From Sacculina carcini (taxonomy: Eukaryota; Arthropoda; Thecostraca; Sacculinidae): DNA of 64,000 nucleotides. Below are positions 50,830 to 61,560 of this stretch, piece by piece. Position 1 is the stretch's first letter; the number at the start of each line of letters is the position of its first letter. The translations under genes and the position numbers were made by a program. The notes beneath the pieces are model-generated. The model was given only the letters and a program-made list of their open reading frames with translations, was not told the DNA's origin and ran no database searches. Location: the NCBI GenBank assembly GCA_916048095.2, contig OU696584.1, positions 5,049,849 through 5,113,848 of the forward strand. The letters are read 5' to 3'.

Positions 50830-52480
50830 ACCCTACTTGATACTTGATACCCTTTGGAAAATTACAAACTATACCGTATTGTAGAAAACAAGATTTCTAG
50901 CACGATGGTATAATTTATTTTCATGTATAACAAATAGTTACTGAGAAATAGTAGAAAAATGAATTAATTTTAGTCGCCCGGTGTTCAAGTGTAATTTTGG
51001 ATGTATTTGAGAATTTTGCCAATTTTACACGTTTTTTGTACCATTTGTGGGTATAAATTATAGCTTATATTGTAGAACACAAAATTCTCTACACAGTAGT
51101 ATGTTCCTGTCTAATCGCAAGTGCGTAAATTGTGATTGGACTTCAGTGAAATTAAATCAGTGTATATTCATGTGTAATCGCAAGTGCGCATAATAGCTGT
51201 CAAATTGGCAACATGACATTTTGACTTTACATCGCCGTAACTTCCTTTAGATACACTTTGGAAAATTAAAAATTATACCGTATTGTAGAAAACAAAATTT
51301 CTAGCACGATGGTATAAATTGTTTTTATGTATAACAAATAGTTACTGATAAATAGTAGAAAAATGAATTAATTTTAGTCGCCCGGTGTTCAAGTGTAATT
51401 TTGGATGTATTTGATAATTTTGCCAATTTTACACGTTTTTTGTACCATTTGTGGGTATAAATTATAGCTTATATTGTAGAACACAAAATTCTCTACACAG
51501 TAGTATATTCATGTGTAATCGCAATTGCGCATAATAGCTGTCAAATTGGCAATATATCCTTTTGACTTTACACCGCCGTAACTCCCTTCAGATACACTTT
51601 GGAAAATTACAAATTATACCGTATTGTAGAAAAAAAGATTTCTAGCGCGATGGTATAATTAATTTTTATGTTTAACAAATAGTTACTGAGAAGTAGTAGA
51701 AAAATGAATTAATTTTAGTCGCCCGGTGTTCAAGTGTAATTTTGGATGTATTTGAGAATTTTGCCAATTTTACGTTTTTTATATCATTTGTGAGTATAAA
51801 TTATAATATTTCTTGTAGAACACAAAATTTTCTACACAATAGTATAATTTTTATAGCTGTAACTTTGCTGGTTTATGAGGAATAGATAGGGGAATATTGA
51901 CCAAAATATTCGCGTTTTTCAGTGCTAATTTTGCATTTTTGACTTTGTCATTTTGACTTCACACCGCCGTAACATTTTTTTAATACACTTTGGAAAATTA
52001 AAAATTATACCGTGCTGTAGAAAACAAAATTCCCAGCATGATGGTAATATTTATTTAGATGTGTCATAGTTAGTTGCTGAGAAATAGAGAAAAAAGTACA
52101 GAAAATCGGACGCGTCGAGCTTAAATATAATTTTGAATGTAGACTGAAATTTTGTCATTTTTACATATTTTATATTTAATTTTTGGATATGAATTATAGC
52201 CTACCGAGTAGAACAGAATATGTTCTACACAGTGGTATATTCTGTTTGGCTGTACCATTTCTGGTTTATGAGGAGTATATGCAGGAATATTGACCAAAAT
52301 TTTCCCATTTTTCAGGGTTCATTTTGTCTTTTCACCGCGATAACGTTTTTCGGTTTTATTTTTAAAATTAAAAATTTATCCTATCGTGTAGACAAGAAAA
52401 TTTCCAACGTAATGGTATAAATTGTTGGCGGGTACACCTAGTGGTTACTGAGTAGCAGCTTGCTGAAAATGGACCAAGGA
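50830..52480. repeat. Tandem 340-390-bp repeats, right set
   Basis: This is the inverse of the left set. ACCGTATTGTAGAAAACAA, TTAGTCGCCCGGTGTTCAAG and GGCAACATGACATTTTGAC recur at about 50,870, 51,270 and 51,610, with more diverged units to 52,400. It ends in the terminal module with CAGACAGACAGACAG. Confidence 0.88.
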
Positions 52481-52486
52481 TGGTGG

Positions 52487-52518
<32 letters not shown>

Positions 52519-52556
52519 CACAGACAGAGGATCTCATTAATATATATAGATAGATA

Positions 52557-53083
52557 TTTATTGGTGTTGTTGTTGCTTATTGAATCATATAGGTTTGTGT
52601 TGTTGTTACTTATTGAATCATATTTTTATATATTGTTGGATGTTTCTTATTGAATCATATTTTTATATATTGTTGGATGTTTCTTATTGAATCATATTTT
52701 TATATATTGTTGGATGTTTCTTATTGAATCATATTTATTGTTCTTGATTGTCCTTTATTACATATTTATTAATATTTGTTCTTATTTATTGATGGTTGTT
52801 ATTTACTGAATCACATATTTATCTTTGATTGTTTTTATTTATTGAGGAACGTGGGCGGAGTGACATTATGGAGTGCTATCGGATGATGGTTTATTATTTA
52901 TTGTTATTTATTCACTATTTTCTTTCCAACTCTCTTTCTAGACTTTTTTTCATTTCGAACTCTCTTTCTCTCTGAATCTTTTGGGCGCTTCCGGTACATG
53001 GAGCCACCTTAGGGTGGTAATAGTGCTTGCACTCTTCCCATGCTACTGGATTTGCCCGTAATTAATAATAATAATAATAATAT
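52557..53083 (+). mobile_element. 3' UTR fragment of the jockey/BS-like family
   Basis: It contains the minisatellite (TTGAATCATATTTTTATATA units), the target sequence GGGCGGAGTGACATTATGG, and the end GGGCGCTTCCGGTACATG to an (AAT)n tail. No coding part remains. Confidence 0.85.
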
Positions 53084-53324
53084 AATTGGAGCCCCAAGTG
53101 TTGGCTTCGGGAATGGGGCAGCATAAGAGGTCGCATAAGTTTTGGTGATGAGTGTGCCTTTCAGAAGGAAGTCTTTGTGATGGTCGGGCGTCGCCGGCTG
53201 TCGAACTTCTGTCTGAATATCGGCCGCTGCGTGCTGTGGATGTGTATTACGGGCAGTTAGAACCGAAGACACGAGAACCACCGCGGTCAACACCAGAACT
53301 CTGCGTGAACACACACCGACATTA
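53084..53324. other. Unique stretch between two inverted jockey/BS-like 3' ends
   Basis: An ORF on the - strand (without ATG, 53314-53083) reads RVLVLTAVVLVSSVLTARN and continues for about 75 residues. This looks like a signal peptide, but it has no recognised homologue. The first 45 bp (GAGCCCCAAGTGTTGGCTTC) resemble 56,240-56,280. Confidence 0.35.
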
Positions 53325-53329
53325 TTAAT

Positions 53330-53426
53330 TATTATTATTATTAATTACAGGCAAATCCAGTAGCATGGGAAGAGTGCAAGCACTATTACCACCCTAAGGT
53401 GGCCCCATGTACCGGAAGCGCCCAAG
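53330..53426 (-). mobile_element. 3' end fragment of the jockey/BS-like family, inverted
   Basis: (AAT)n, then CAGGCAAATCCAGTAGCATG and ATGTACCGGAAGCGCCC. It is the reverse complement of the element's 3' end, and the opposite orientation to 52,557-53,083. Confidence 0.85.
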
Positions 53427-53814
53427 ACATGACAAAATTAACTCTGCGATCGTCTGTCTACTCTGATTCAACACTTTATTACACTAAATTTGGAAATACA
53501 ACATCACACATCACAAAAGAAAGCACTATGAGTGAATTATCAATTTGCACTCATTTATGTAATCAATGGCAAACATTTATATCATGTGCAATAACCGAAT
53601 CAGGTCGAAATCATACTGCATTGCTTCTCACAGCTTCTCCTTTATTTCGCTATCCTCTGTTCTGTGTGATCAAATATTTTCTTCGCGCCTGTGTCTCTAG
53701 CTCAGGGACGCCTTTCAGATTGATGGCCAGATGCGACCCTTGGAAGGAGGTCGCGAGCCGGAGTGTAAAACTAAACGTCAGACTACTACTAATAAATATA
53801 ATAATACCAATAAT
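53427..53814. other. Non-coding stretch before the fourth gypsy element
   Basis: Unique-looking sequence. The + strand open frame (53,399-53,971) starts in the transposon end and runs into the LTR, so I do not take it as a gene. Confidence 0.45.
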
Positions 53815-54090
53815 TGTGAGATATCAGTCAGGGTCACCGGGCAGCGCCTCTAGCGGACACAATGTCAATTATACGATGGTCAAGGCCGCAACCATAATTC
53901 AGGAAACATGGCGACTCACTAGCCGTCATTGCGGTACCAAGTGCACTTTCGTTTGTGTAAGTTTCATGTAAGATTTGCATTAACGTTAAATGTATTTATT
54001 CTATTGATTAATTTTTTGTGTCTATATTACACACGGCTGTTTCAAATATTCACTACTGGTATGTTTCCAACTGAATTTAGTTGTGGTTTA
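53815..54090 (+). repeat. 5' LTR of gypsy 4, first part
   Basis: It matches 60611-60895 over its length, with a 15-bp indel (GGCATTCGTTCACTC present in the 3' copy). The rest of the LTR is at 55608-55738. Confidence 0.88.
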
Positions 54091-54235
54091 TTATTATTAT
54101 TATTATTATTAACGTTTATTTGTATAGCGCACATTAAAACACACGCGCGAAAAGAGAAATCTTGGTGCAAAAATATAAACAAATAAGTAAGACACGCCGC
54201 TTAGGGAAAACAAACATGCGGATAATACACACACC

Positions 54236-54258
54236 CACAAGCACACACACTCACACAA

Positions 54259-54285
<27 letters not shown>
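54236..54285. repeat. (CA)n tract in the L2-like 3' UTR
   Basis: ACACACACACAC with a few interruptions lies between the RT end and the 3' tail. Confidence 0.85.
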
Positions 54286-54291
<6 letters not shown>

Positions 54292-54406
54292 AACATACTC
54301 ATGCACACATACCGCCAAATTGAAACATGGCAGTAAGAAAGAGCATAAAAAACAACAAGAAAACTTCTAGTAGATATATCACGCGAGACGGGTACGGTAT
54401 GACAGC

Positions 54407-55606
54407 TCAGAGCGAAGCGTAAGGAGTAAGAGAGTGAGAGTCATCATCAAAAGATTTATCAAAGAGATGATTGCGCAGAGAAGAGGAAAACGATGATAAG
54501 GATGTGGAGGAGATAACATGGGAGGGAAGAGAGTTGTACAAACGTGGAGCATAGAATGGGATAGATTTACTAGACCAGGTAGATTCATTAAGGGCTCGTG
54601 GACAGGATAAAGGAAGAGGATGACGGGAAAGAAAGTTATTAGAGAGTGTAAGAAGCTGCGAGAGGTATGTAGGTTGCCGAGGGTCATGCAAAAGTTTATA
54701 AACAAGACAGCAAATTTTAAAGTGGATGCGAGGGATGATCGGAAGCCATCGAAGATTGTAGAGATAGGGTGAGGTATGACGAAAGTGGGAAGGAGAAAAC
54801 ACGAAACGACAAGATTTATTAATGACATGTTGCAGGATTTTCAGAGAGGGGCGAGGTACATGGAAATATATAGAATTGCAGTAGTTGATTCTTGAAAAGA
54901 TGAAACAATGAATCAGTTTAATAGCTGAGGGACGGTCGAGAAAAGGGCGGATAGGATATAGCGAACGTAGAATGAGATGACAAGTGCGAGCAACAGCAGA
55001 AATATTTGCAGAAAAAGAAAGTGACGAATCCAGAATGACTCCGAGATCACGAACACTTTGAGATAGGGGTAAAGGGAGCAGCGGAGGTGTTAAGCGAGGA
55101 GGATGTAGAATGAAGAATTCTGATTTGGAAGTGTTAAGAAGGAGACTGCGAAAGGCACACCAGGAAGAAATATCAGAGATAATGTCTGATAAGAACGAAG
55201 CATGGGGGAAGGGAAGAGGAATAATTATTTTTATATCGTCTGCGTAGACGTGGAACTGGACAGAATAGCGATGGAGAATAGGACATAGAGAAGACATGTA
55301 CAGATTGAATAGAAGCGGGGCTAGAATAGAACCTTGTGGCACACCGGAAAGTAGAGGAGTTTGCTTAGAAGTAGTGGAATTGAATCGCACCGAGTAGGAA
55401 CGATCAGTAAGATAAAAATGTAGAAGAGAGAGCGCTGACGAGGACACACCAAGAAAGGAGAGATCTCTGATTAAAAGTGAATGGTCAACTAAGTCAAAGG
55501 CTGCTGACAGATCAAGGAGGATAAGCAGAGCAGATTTACCGAATGAAAAATTAGAAAAAACAGTAGTAGTAACGGAGGTTAGGACAGATTCAGTAGAGTG
55601 AGCAGA
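54407..55606 (-). pseudogene. L2-like reverse transcriptase, N-terminus missing
   Basis: The frame from 55447 to 54407 is open. Before it, other frames give SAHSTESVLTSVTT and LLILLDLSAAFDLVDHS, so one frameshift lies near 55,450-55,560. Motifs are LSGVPQGSILAPLLFNLY and FHVYADDIKIII (catalytic DD), then RPSLKILQHVINKSCRFVF and the C-terminal YAPRLYNSLPSHV. The C-terminus matches that of the RT at 6162-7418 closely. Confidence 0.87.
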
Positions 55607-55607
55607 C

Positions 55608-55738
55608 TACATTGCCATAACATGACTGGGTTATGTTATACATCATATTATGTATTTGATTAGTTATGCTTTGATCCTGTTTCATATGATATCATTCGTC
55701 GTGACAATACAAATTACATGCGAATGTCGATTTGATCA
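55608..55738 (+). repeat. 5' LTR of gypsy 4, second part
   Basis: It matches 60895-61025 (TACATTGCCATAACATGACTGG onwards) and ends at TCA, where the internal region begins. Confidence 0.87.
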
Positions 55739-56720
55739 TGCTATTTTACGACAGTGCAACTTGAGTGCGTATCGGAATTGTCAAGATAAGTGTCATGGGT
55801 GTATTCTTGAAATGCCAAGCGGCTGGGTGATTGGAATTAAAACGGGCCGACGACTTGAGCAAGTGCGTGTCCTTAATGCAGCTACATAAAGATACGTCCA
55901 TGAAGCGGTCGATACACGGCAAAATGCGCCCAAGATATGTCGCCCAACACTACAGCAAGACATTGAAGAAGAGGATTGGCCAACGTTTGTGAATGGACTA
56001 ATGCAGGGTCCTGCAGTCAGCCAAGATGTTCAGGAACCAGATCCTTAGCAACCGCTCCCCGTACCACCCGGCCGGATGGCCCCGAATGTTGAGGGGCCCC
56101 GTTGCTTCACGCTTGATATTATAATTGATCATATTAATTATGTATAGCCTTTACCTTTTTGCTCAAATGTTTCCACCTGAGCTTGTATTATGTGATTATT
56201 TCTAATAATTACATTCATTATTTGGTGCTATATTTATAATGGGGGCCCCAAGTGATGCTTCGGGGGGGGGCATAATTCCTCGCACCGGCTCTGTCAGGAA
56301 CTACTCATGTCAATTATACGGAGGACATTGTGAAATTCGTTTTATTGAACAGCCTTTCGGATGAAGAAATCGAGAAGCAGGTACTGGGAACAACAGGAGT
56401 CGACAACTGCCATTAGCTGATATCGTGGCGCTAATAGACAGCAAAGAAATTGCAGCCAGAGCGATAACAACGGACAGTTCCAAAATTGTCGTGAGCAGCT
56501 ATGAAAAATCAACTCGCAAGAACGCTAGCAGGTATCTGAAGGAGCAAGAAGAACCCTCGGATGAAGACAAGCTCAAAATATAAATGCGATGCACATGTGG
56601 AAAGCTAACTCAGCGATACGGCAAGGTCCGCGGAAAGTCGCGTGAGTTTCAGACAAGTTTGGATTGCTGAAAGAATCAACACTCGCGCAATTGTGCACAT
56701 CATGTAGAAGCACTGTGTTA
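55739..56720 (+). pseudogene. Gypsy 4 Gag remnant
   Basis: Pieces are found in several frames: NYTEDIVKF-like, LADIVALIDSKEIAARAI, SSYEKSTRKNASRYLKEQEE and RCTCGKLTQRYGKVRGKSRE with NCAHHVEALC, the end of a Cys-His motif. Between 56,045 and 56,275 a GGGGCCCCGTTGCTTCACGC...GGGGGCCCCAAGTGATGC stretch interrupts, which may be a small inserted element. It is non-functional. Confidence 0.6.
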
Positions 56721-56763
56721 TCACGCTGCAGCATCATAGCTTAATGGTAATAACACGCATCGG

Positions 56764-57300
56764 GTGACAACAGCCCACAGCGGACACTTAATCGGGAAAG
56801 GACATGAAAGCTCTCGCATGGTGTCGTACAACGGGCAGAAAGAGGAGGTCATGCCGCACTCTACGTTGACAGTGAGCGTCAGTGTTGACAGAGATGCGTA
56901 CAGACGAACGGAGTTTCGTGTTCCTCCACCACGGCAAGCACAGCTGATAGCTGTGGCGGATTCTATGACTCAGACTTGTTTAATGGGCATCTCACAGTTT
57001 CGCAGGCTGGGTCTACAGCAGCGCCATGATCATCGAGTACTGAAACGCATCATGGCAGCAAACGAATGAGCGATACATATAATCGGTGTCGTACTCCTGA
57101 AATTGTCTGGTGCAGATTCAAGTGGTCGTTGGCACGAGGTGCGCGTCATAGTACATGCCACATATGCCACTCAACACTTTTACCAGATCAGGGCAGCGTT
57201 GACAAGCCTCAGAGTGATTGAATACGACTTTCACAAAATTTGAGCCAAATCGGACGCATCAGCAAGCCAGAAAGTGACTAGCTCACGCGTTGAATCCGGC
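56764..57300 (+). pseudogene. Gypsy 4 protease remnant
   Basis: The frame holds TVSVSVDRDAYRRTEFRV and LIAVADSMTQTCLMGISQF, corresponding to the active-site region in which an ADTGAQ-type motif is expected. Here it is ADSMTQ, so the catalytic pattern is lost. LGLQQRHDHRVLKRIMAANE follows, and other frames continue the homology. Confidence 0.65.
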
Positions 57301-57308
57301 GTGGCGCC

Positions 57309-58260
57309 GTGTGGATGCCCAAAGCGATGCATGCCTACACCACATCCACGCCAGCGAATCTTCCGATAGCTCCATCTCTGCGCTCATCTGATTTCATGAA
57401 CCACTGGTTACTGGCAATATTCGCGTCGTCGACATTCAAAACATATCCACACCAGCCTCTGCCGGCCATGACAGGACCTCCAATGGAGATTCCGGTTGAT
57501 CCGACGAACGGTCCGTGGTGACGAATCGACCACCGAATGTTCCGGTCCACTGTAGCGAGGGGGTGTCGGGGCAGCTGGAGAGAGATTTAGCCCTCGGAGT
57601 TATAGAGCGAGTACCAGCAAACACGCCTGTGATATGGTTGCACAGCATGGTGATAACTCCGAAGTCAGATGGCTCCCCTCGTCGAACAGTTGACCTTCAA
57701 CCATTGAGTCGGTACAGCCGGAGAGACACGCAGTGCACAGTGTCTCCCGTCAGACAAGCGAGATCAGTCCCAACGATGTCCATCAAAACAGTGACGGACG
57801 CATGGAATGGATTCCACTCCATAGAAATGCGACCCGAGAACCGTCATTTAACAAGGTTCCTAACCGAACAAGGTCGCTTCAGACACAATCGCGCGCCCAT
57901 CGGATTTCTAGCGTCGCAAGACGCATGCACGCAAAGTTACGACGCCATAATTGCCTACGTACCACGTAAGAACAAATGCGTGGACGACACGTTGATATGG
58001 GACTCCAACATCACAGATCACTGGATGCGAGTGATTGATTATCTAATCCACGTGGGACACAACGGACCTATACTGAATCCTTCCAAGTTTCAGTTCTCGT
58101 CCACAACAGGGAGTTTCGCCGGCTTAGAAATCACCAGTCACGAGGTACGGCCGTTGCCAAAATACCTAGACGACATCGCGAGCTTTCCGAGACCCGTGAA
58201 CATAACCGATGTACGTGCCTAGTTCGGCCTCGTGAATCAGGTGTCTCAGTATTAAAGAAC
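57309..58260 (+). pseudogene. Gypsy 4 reverse transcriptase
   Basis: A first piece (PHQPLPAMTGPPMEIPVDP) is followed by the frame 57515-58222 with LALGVIERVPANTPVIWLH, MVITPKSDGSPRRTVDLQPL, TDAWNGFHSIEM (first Asp), RFRHNRAPIGFLASQDA and KNKCVDDTLIWDS (catalytic DD box, C instead of Y as is usual in this family). A TAG at 58220-58222 replaces the Trp of the RAWFGLVNQV motif. Confidence 0.85.
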
Positions 58261-58267
58261 CACAAAC

Positions 58268-58993
58268 ATGGCTCATGTCATGCCTCTCCTCAGTCCCAAG
58301 TTCAACTCTTACTGGAATCTGCAGCTTAAGGACGCTTTTCAAAAATCCAAGCAGTCAATCATTGATGAGATACTGCACGGAGTGGAGATCTTCGATCCCA
58401 AGAAGTTGACATGCCTGAATTCTGACTGGTCCCAGACTGGCGTGGGCTACTGGATGCGCCAAAAGCACTGTTCATGCGATTCACAAGTTCCCGGTTGCTG
58501 CGTCGACGGGTGGAAAATCACGGCGGCTGGATCCCGTTTGTTGAGCGATGCTGAGAAACACTATGCTCCGATCGAGGGCGATGCTTTAGCCGTAGCGTGG
58601 GCACTTAAGAATACCAAGTTTTCTCAATGGGTTCTCGTGATCTAGTAATCACTACAGATCACAAAAATACTCATCGCTCGCACGCTCGTCGAAATACTCG
58701 GTGATAGACCTCTCGTCGACATATCCAGCCCGCGACTCTTTCGTCTCAAACAACGGACGCCGATGTGGCGTTATAAGATTGTACACGTACCAGGGCGTAC
58801 GATACTTGCCGCAGATGCAACTTCACGGAAGCCCAGCGCTCGCTATGGTGAGGATGACGACATCAGTGTGTTAGCTGTGGTACGCGTCCCAGCTGAGTGG
58901 TATGCAAGTGATGATCTTGAGTCCAGTATTGTAGCAGCAGCTCGATCTGCCACCGACTCGCTGGAGCCCGTCACATGGGCCAAGATTAGATAA
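58268..58993 (+). pseudogene. Gypsy 4 RNase H and linker
   Basis: LTCLNSDWSQTGVGYWMRQK (first catalytic region with D), AEKHYAPIEGDALAVAWALK (Glu region) and, in other frames, TLVEILGDRPLVDI and PGRTILAADATSRKPSA. A stop near 58,645 splits it. TDHK-type Asp is damaged (ITTDHKN in a shifted frame). Confidence 0.8.
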
Positions 58994-59029
58994 TGCACTG
59001 CATCGGACAATGATCTACAGATGCTGCGC

Positions 59030-60607
59030 GAGGGGTCCCGTCACCCCGTGGCGGCTTGCCAGAAGCTTTGCAGCCATTTAGGCAGTATCGTGACGATATT
59101 TCCGTAGTTGACGACGTTCTTATGTTAAATAGCTCAATTGTCGTTCCCCACGTCTTAAGGAACAACATTTCATGTGCATTGTACTCCGCTCATCAAGGCA
59201 CCAGCAAAATGAGCAGCCGAGCGCGCAACATCGTCTTCTGGTCAGGGCTCAGCACATATATTGAATTGACTAGGTTCAGGTGTCACACATGGTTATGGAT
59301 ATCACACATGACTATGGCACCATCACAATCCCGGTTGCCACCTGTTATACCTAATGTACTGACTCGACCGTTTCAACACATAGCGGTTGACTTTGCGGAC
59401 ATAAGTGGAACTGGATATCTAGTCGTCGTCGACAGGTTCAGCGGCGGCCGCACCTTGTCATCATCAGGTCAGGTGCAAAAGGTTTGATCAGCACTCTAAT
59501 TTCGTAATTCTCGTCGTCTGGTGTAGCCGAGGAAATAAGCGCTGACGGCGGGCCGGAATTCACGGCGCAGGAGAGAGAGACGTTTCTAACACGATAGGGC
59601 GTGATGCACCTCCTATGCTCTTCATACCATCCTCAGTCGAATGGACGAGTCAAAGTGATCGTCAAGTCCATGAAGCGCCTCCTAGTGTCTCATACAAACG
59701 CTCAAGGCGTAATGAATTCAGAGGGGTCGCAGCCGGTTTCCTCCAATATAGAAGCACTCCGGATACAGAGACGTGGATGGCTCAGATAGTGTTCGGCAGG
59801 CAACTGAGAGACCTTCTGCCCGTTCCTCCCGACACACACGTCTTCATCAACAGTTCAGTACATCCGGTGTGGCGGGACGCGTCGAGACGCCAAGAGTCGG
59901 CCCTTTAGCTACGTTTTCTGAGACAGATTGGTCAACTAAGCTGCCACGTACGTCATTTGAAGACCTTGACACCAGGTAACGGAGTACTGATGCAGAATTA
60001 GACCGGCATCTAAGGAAAACGTTGGGACAGGGTAGGTGTAATCGTCAAAAGAATGCCGTACGACCATTACCTAGTCAAGGTGGACGGATCGGGTCGACTG
60101 TCATTGCGCAATAGACGGTTTCTCCGACATATCAAAGGATTTGACGCTCATCCATCGACTCCAACGACACGATTCAAGGCAGCTACGTGAATGTCACCGC
60201 CGCCATCGGCGTCACCTCCGTTGCTGCCACCGACTTCAACGCCTTCACCACCCTCTCCTCCGCCGGCACCATCTACACCACCGTCATCGCCGTCGTCGAC
60301 ACCGCCGGCACTTTGAAATACCAGATCGCTAACGCCGCGCTCAGCATCCCCGGCAAAGCACGCACACTCACAGCCAGCCGGTAGCACGCCATGCAGTAAT
60401 TCTGAGAATCACTCCCAAAACCTCCGATATTATGACCGATAGTCGCCGCGCTGAAGAGAACACATCACATGCAAGCAGAGGTCTGACACACGCCGATCCG
60501 TCAGATGCTTCACAGCTACCGGCTCGTTCGCGTAGAGCTCGGGGACCACCAGCGTATCTGAAGGACTACCTGACAGATATGAAGTTTCAAGTCAGAAACT
60601 GGTGGGG
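59030..60607 (+). pseudogene. Gypsy 4 integrase and C-terminal region
   Basis: The zinc region keeps LYSAHQGTSKMSSRARNIVFW but the two Cys are not in place. The core reads FQHIAVDFADISGTGYLVVVD (first Asp). A frameshift leads to EISADGGPEFTAQ (second Asp) and SSYHPQSNGRVKV (Glu lost as V/K). A Pro/Thr-coding region with CACCGCCG repeats (60,190-60,320) precedes the C-terminal RSRRARGPPAYLKDYLTDMK near the polypurine tract. Many breaks are present. Confidence 0.8.
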
Positions 60608-60610
60608 AGA
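60601..60610 (+). other. Polypurine tract of gypsy 4
   Basis: GGTGGGGAGA lies directly before the TGTGAG start of the 3' LTR. Confidence 0.7.
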
Positions 60611-61025
60611 TGTGAGATATCCGTCAGGGTCACAGGGCAGCGCCTCTAGCGGACACAATGTCAATTATACGATGGTCAAGGTTGCAACCACAATTCACGA
60701 AACATGGCGGCATTCGTTCACTCACTAGCCGCCATTGCGGTGCCAAGTGCACTTACGTTTGTGTAAGTGTCATGTAAGATTTGCAGTCACGTTAAATGTG
60801 TCTACTTTACTGATTAGAATTTTGTGTCTATATTATACACGGCTGTTTCAAATATTCACTACTGGTATGTTTCCAACTGAATTGAGTTGTGGGTTACATT
60901 GCCATATCATGACTGGGTTATATCATACGTCATGTTATGTATTTGATTAGTTATGTTTTGATTCTGTTTCAGATAATATCATTCGTCGTGTAAATACAAA
61001 TTACATGAGAATGTCGGTTTGGTCA
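60611..61025 (+). repeat. 3' LTR of gypsy 4
   Basis: 415 bp, collinear with 53815-54090 and 55608-55738 but uninterrupted. It provides the empty-site control for the L2-like insertion in the 5' LTR. Confidence 0.9.
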
Positions 61026-61370
61026 ATAATAATAAAGATGAAGTATAAAATTATTATTGGTTTTTGTGATTTATTAAAGCATACTTTTACTCAGTGTTGG
61101 CTGTTGTTGTTTATTGAATCATATTTATTGTTGTTGCTGTTTATTTAATCATATTTATTGTTGTTGTTTATTGAATGTCGAATGTGTGAGAATGTCGGTT
61201 TGATCAATAATAATAAAGAAGAAGTATAAAATTATTATTGGTTTTTGTGATTTATTAAAGCATACTTTTACTCAGTGTTGGCTGTTGTTGTTTATTGAAT
61301 CATATTTATTGTTGTTGCTGTTTATTGAATCATATTTATTGTTGTTGTTTATTGAATCATATTTATTGTT
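61009..61370. repeat. 180-bp tandem duplication across the LTR edge
   Basis: GAGAATGTCGGTTTGGTCAA and the following 170 bp (to TTATTGAATCATATTTATTG) are repeated once, starting near 61,189. The duplicated unit includes the last 17 bp of the LTR and the beginning of the jockey/BS-like minisatellite. Confidence 0.85.
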
Positions 61371-61560
61371 GTAGCTGTTTATTGAATCATATTTATTGTT
61401 GTTGTTGTTTATTGAATCATATTTATTGTTGCTGCTGCTTATTGAATCATATATATTGTTGTTGCTGTTTATTGAATAATATTATTGGTGTTATTGTTGT
61501 TTATTGAATCATAACTATTTGTGTTGTTACTTATTGAATCATATTTTTATTGATTGTTGG
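61371..61560. repeat. 30-bp minisatellite of the jockey/BS-like family
   Basis: Units of TTATTGAATCATATTTATTG plus TTGTTGCTG continue to about 61,560. This is a fragment of the element's 3' UTR. Confidence 0.85.

Larger units (their letters stand above)
42776..52556. mobile_element. Composite repeat element with long inverted ends
   Basis: The left end (42,776-44,160) and right end (50,830-52,556) are inverted copies of one module. From the outside in there is TATATATAAAAGAGATCC (right end: TATATTAATGAGATCC), a CTGTCTGTCTGTCCCACC run, TTTTCAGCAAGCTGCTACTC, then tandem units of 340-390 bp. The inner part consists of 183-bp GC-box repeats, a large palindrome and a 3450-bp jockey/BS-like insertion. 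A further left end is at 62,620. Long inverted ends made of tandem repeats recall Foldback or Galileo-type elements. I see no target duplication or transposase, so the class is inference. Confidence 0.55.
54091..55607 (-). mobile_element. 5'-truncated L2-like non-LTR element
   Basis: It starts at the left with (TTA)n and TTTGTATAGCGC (+ strand; the L2-type 3' end inverted) and ends at the right within the RT. It lies inside the 5' LTR of gypsy 4, since joining the flanks restores the LTR. The target duplication is at most 2-3 bp. It is the same broad family as the element at 5794-10270. Confidence 0.85.
53815..61025 (+). mobile_element. Fourth Ty3/gypsy element, 5' LTR split by an L2-like copy
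   Basis: The 5' LTR is 53815-54090 plus 55608-55738, and the 3' LTR is 60611-61025. Both start TGTGAGATATC and end TCA. The flanks are AATAAT on both sides, which lies in AAT repeats and so is only weak evidence. The interior (55739-60610) has gag, protease, RT, RNase H and integrase in order, heavily decayed. RT phrases such as LGVIERVPANTP and VTDAWNGFHS mark a metazoan gypsy group that I cannot name with certainty. Confidence 0.85.

Noticed and set aside
60141-60387. Proline/histidine-rich or Gly-rich ORFs on both strands
   Set aside because: They come from CACCGCCG-type repeats in the gypsy 4 integrase C-terminal region.
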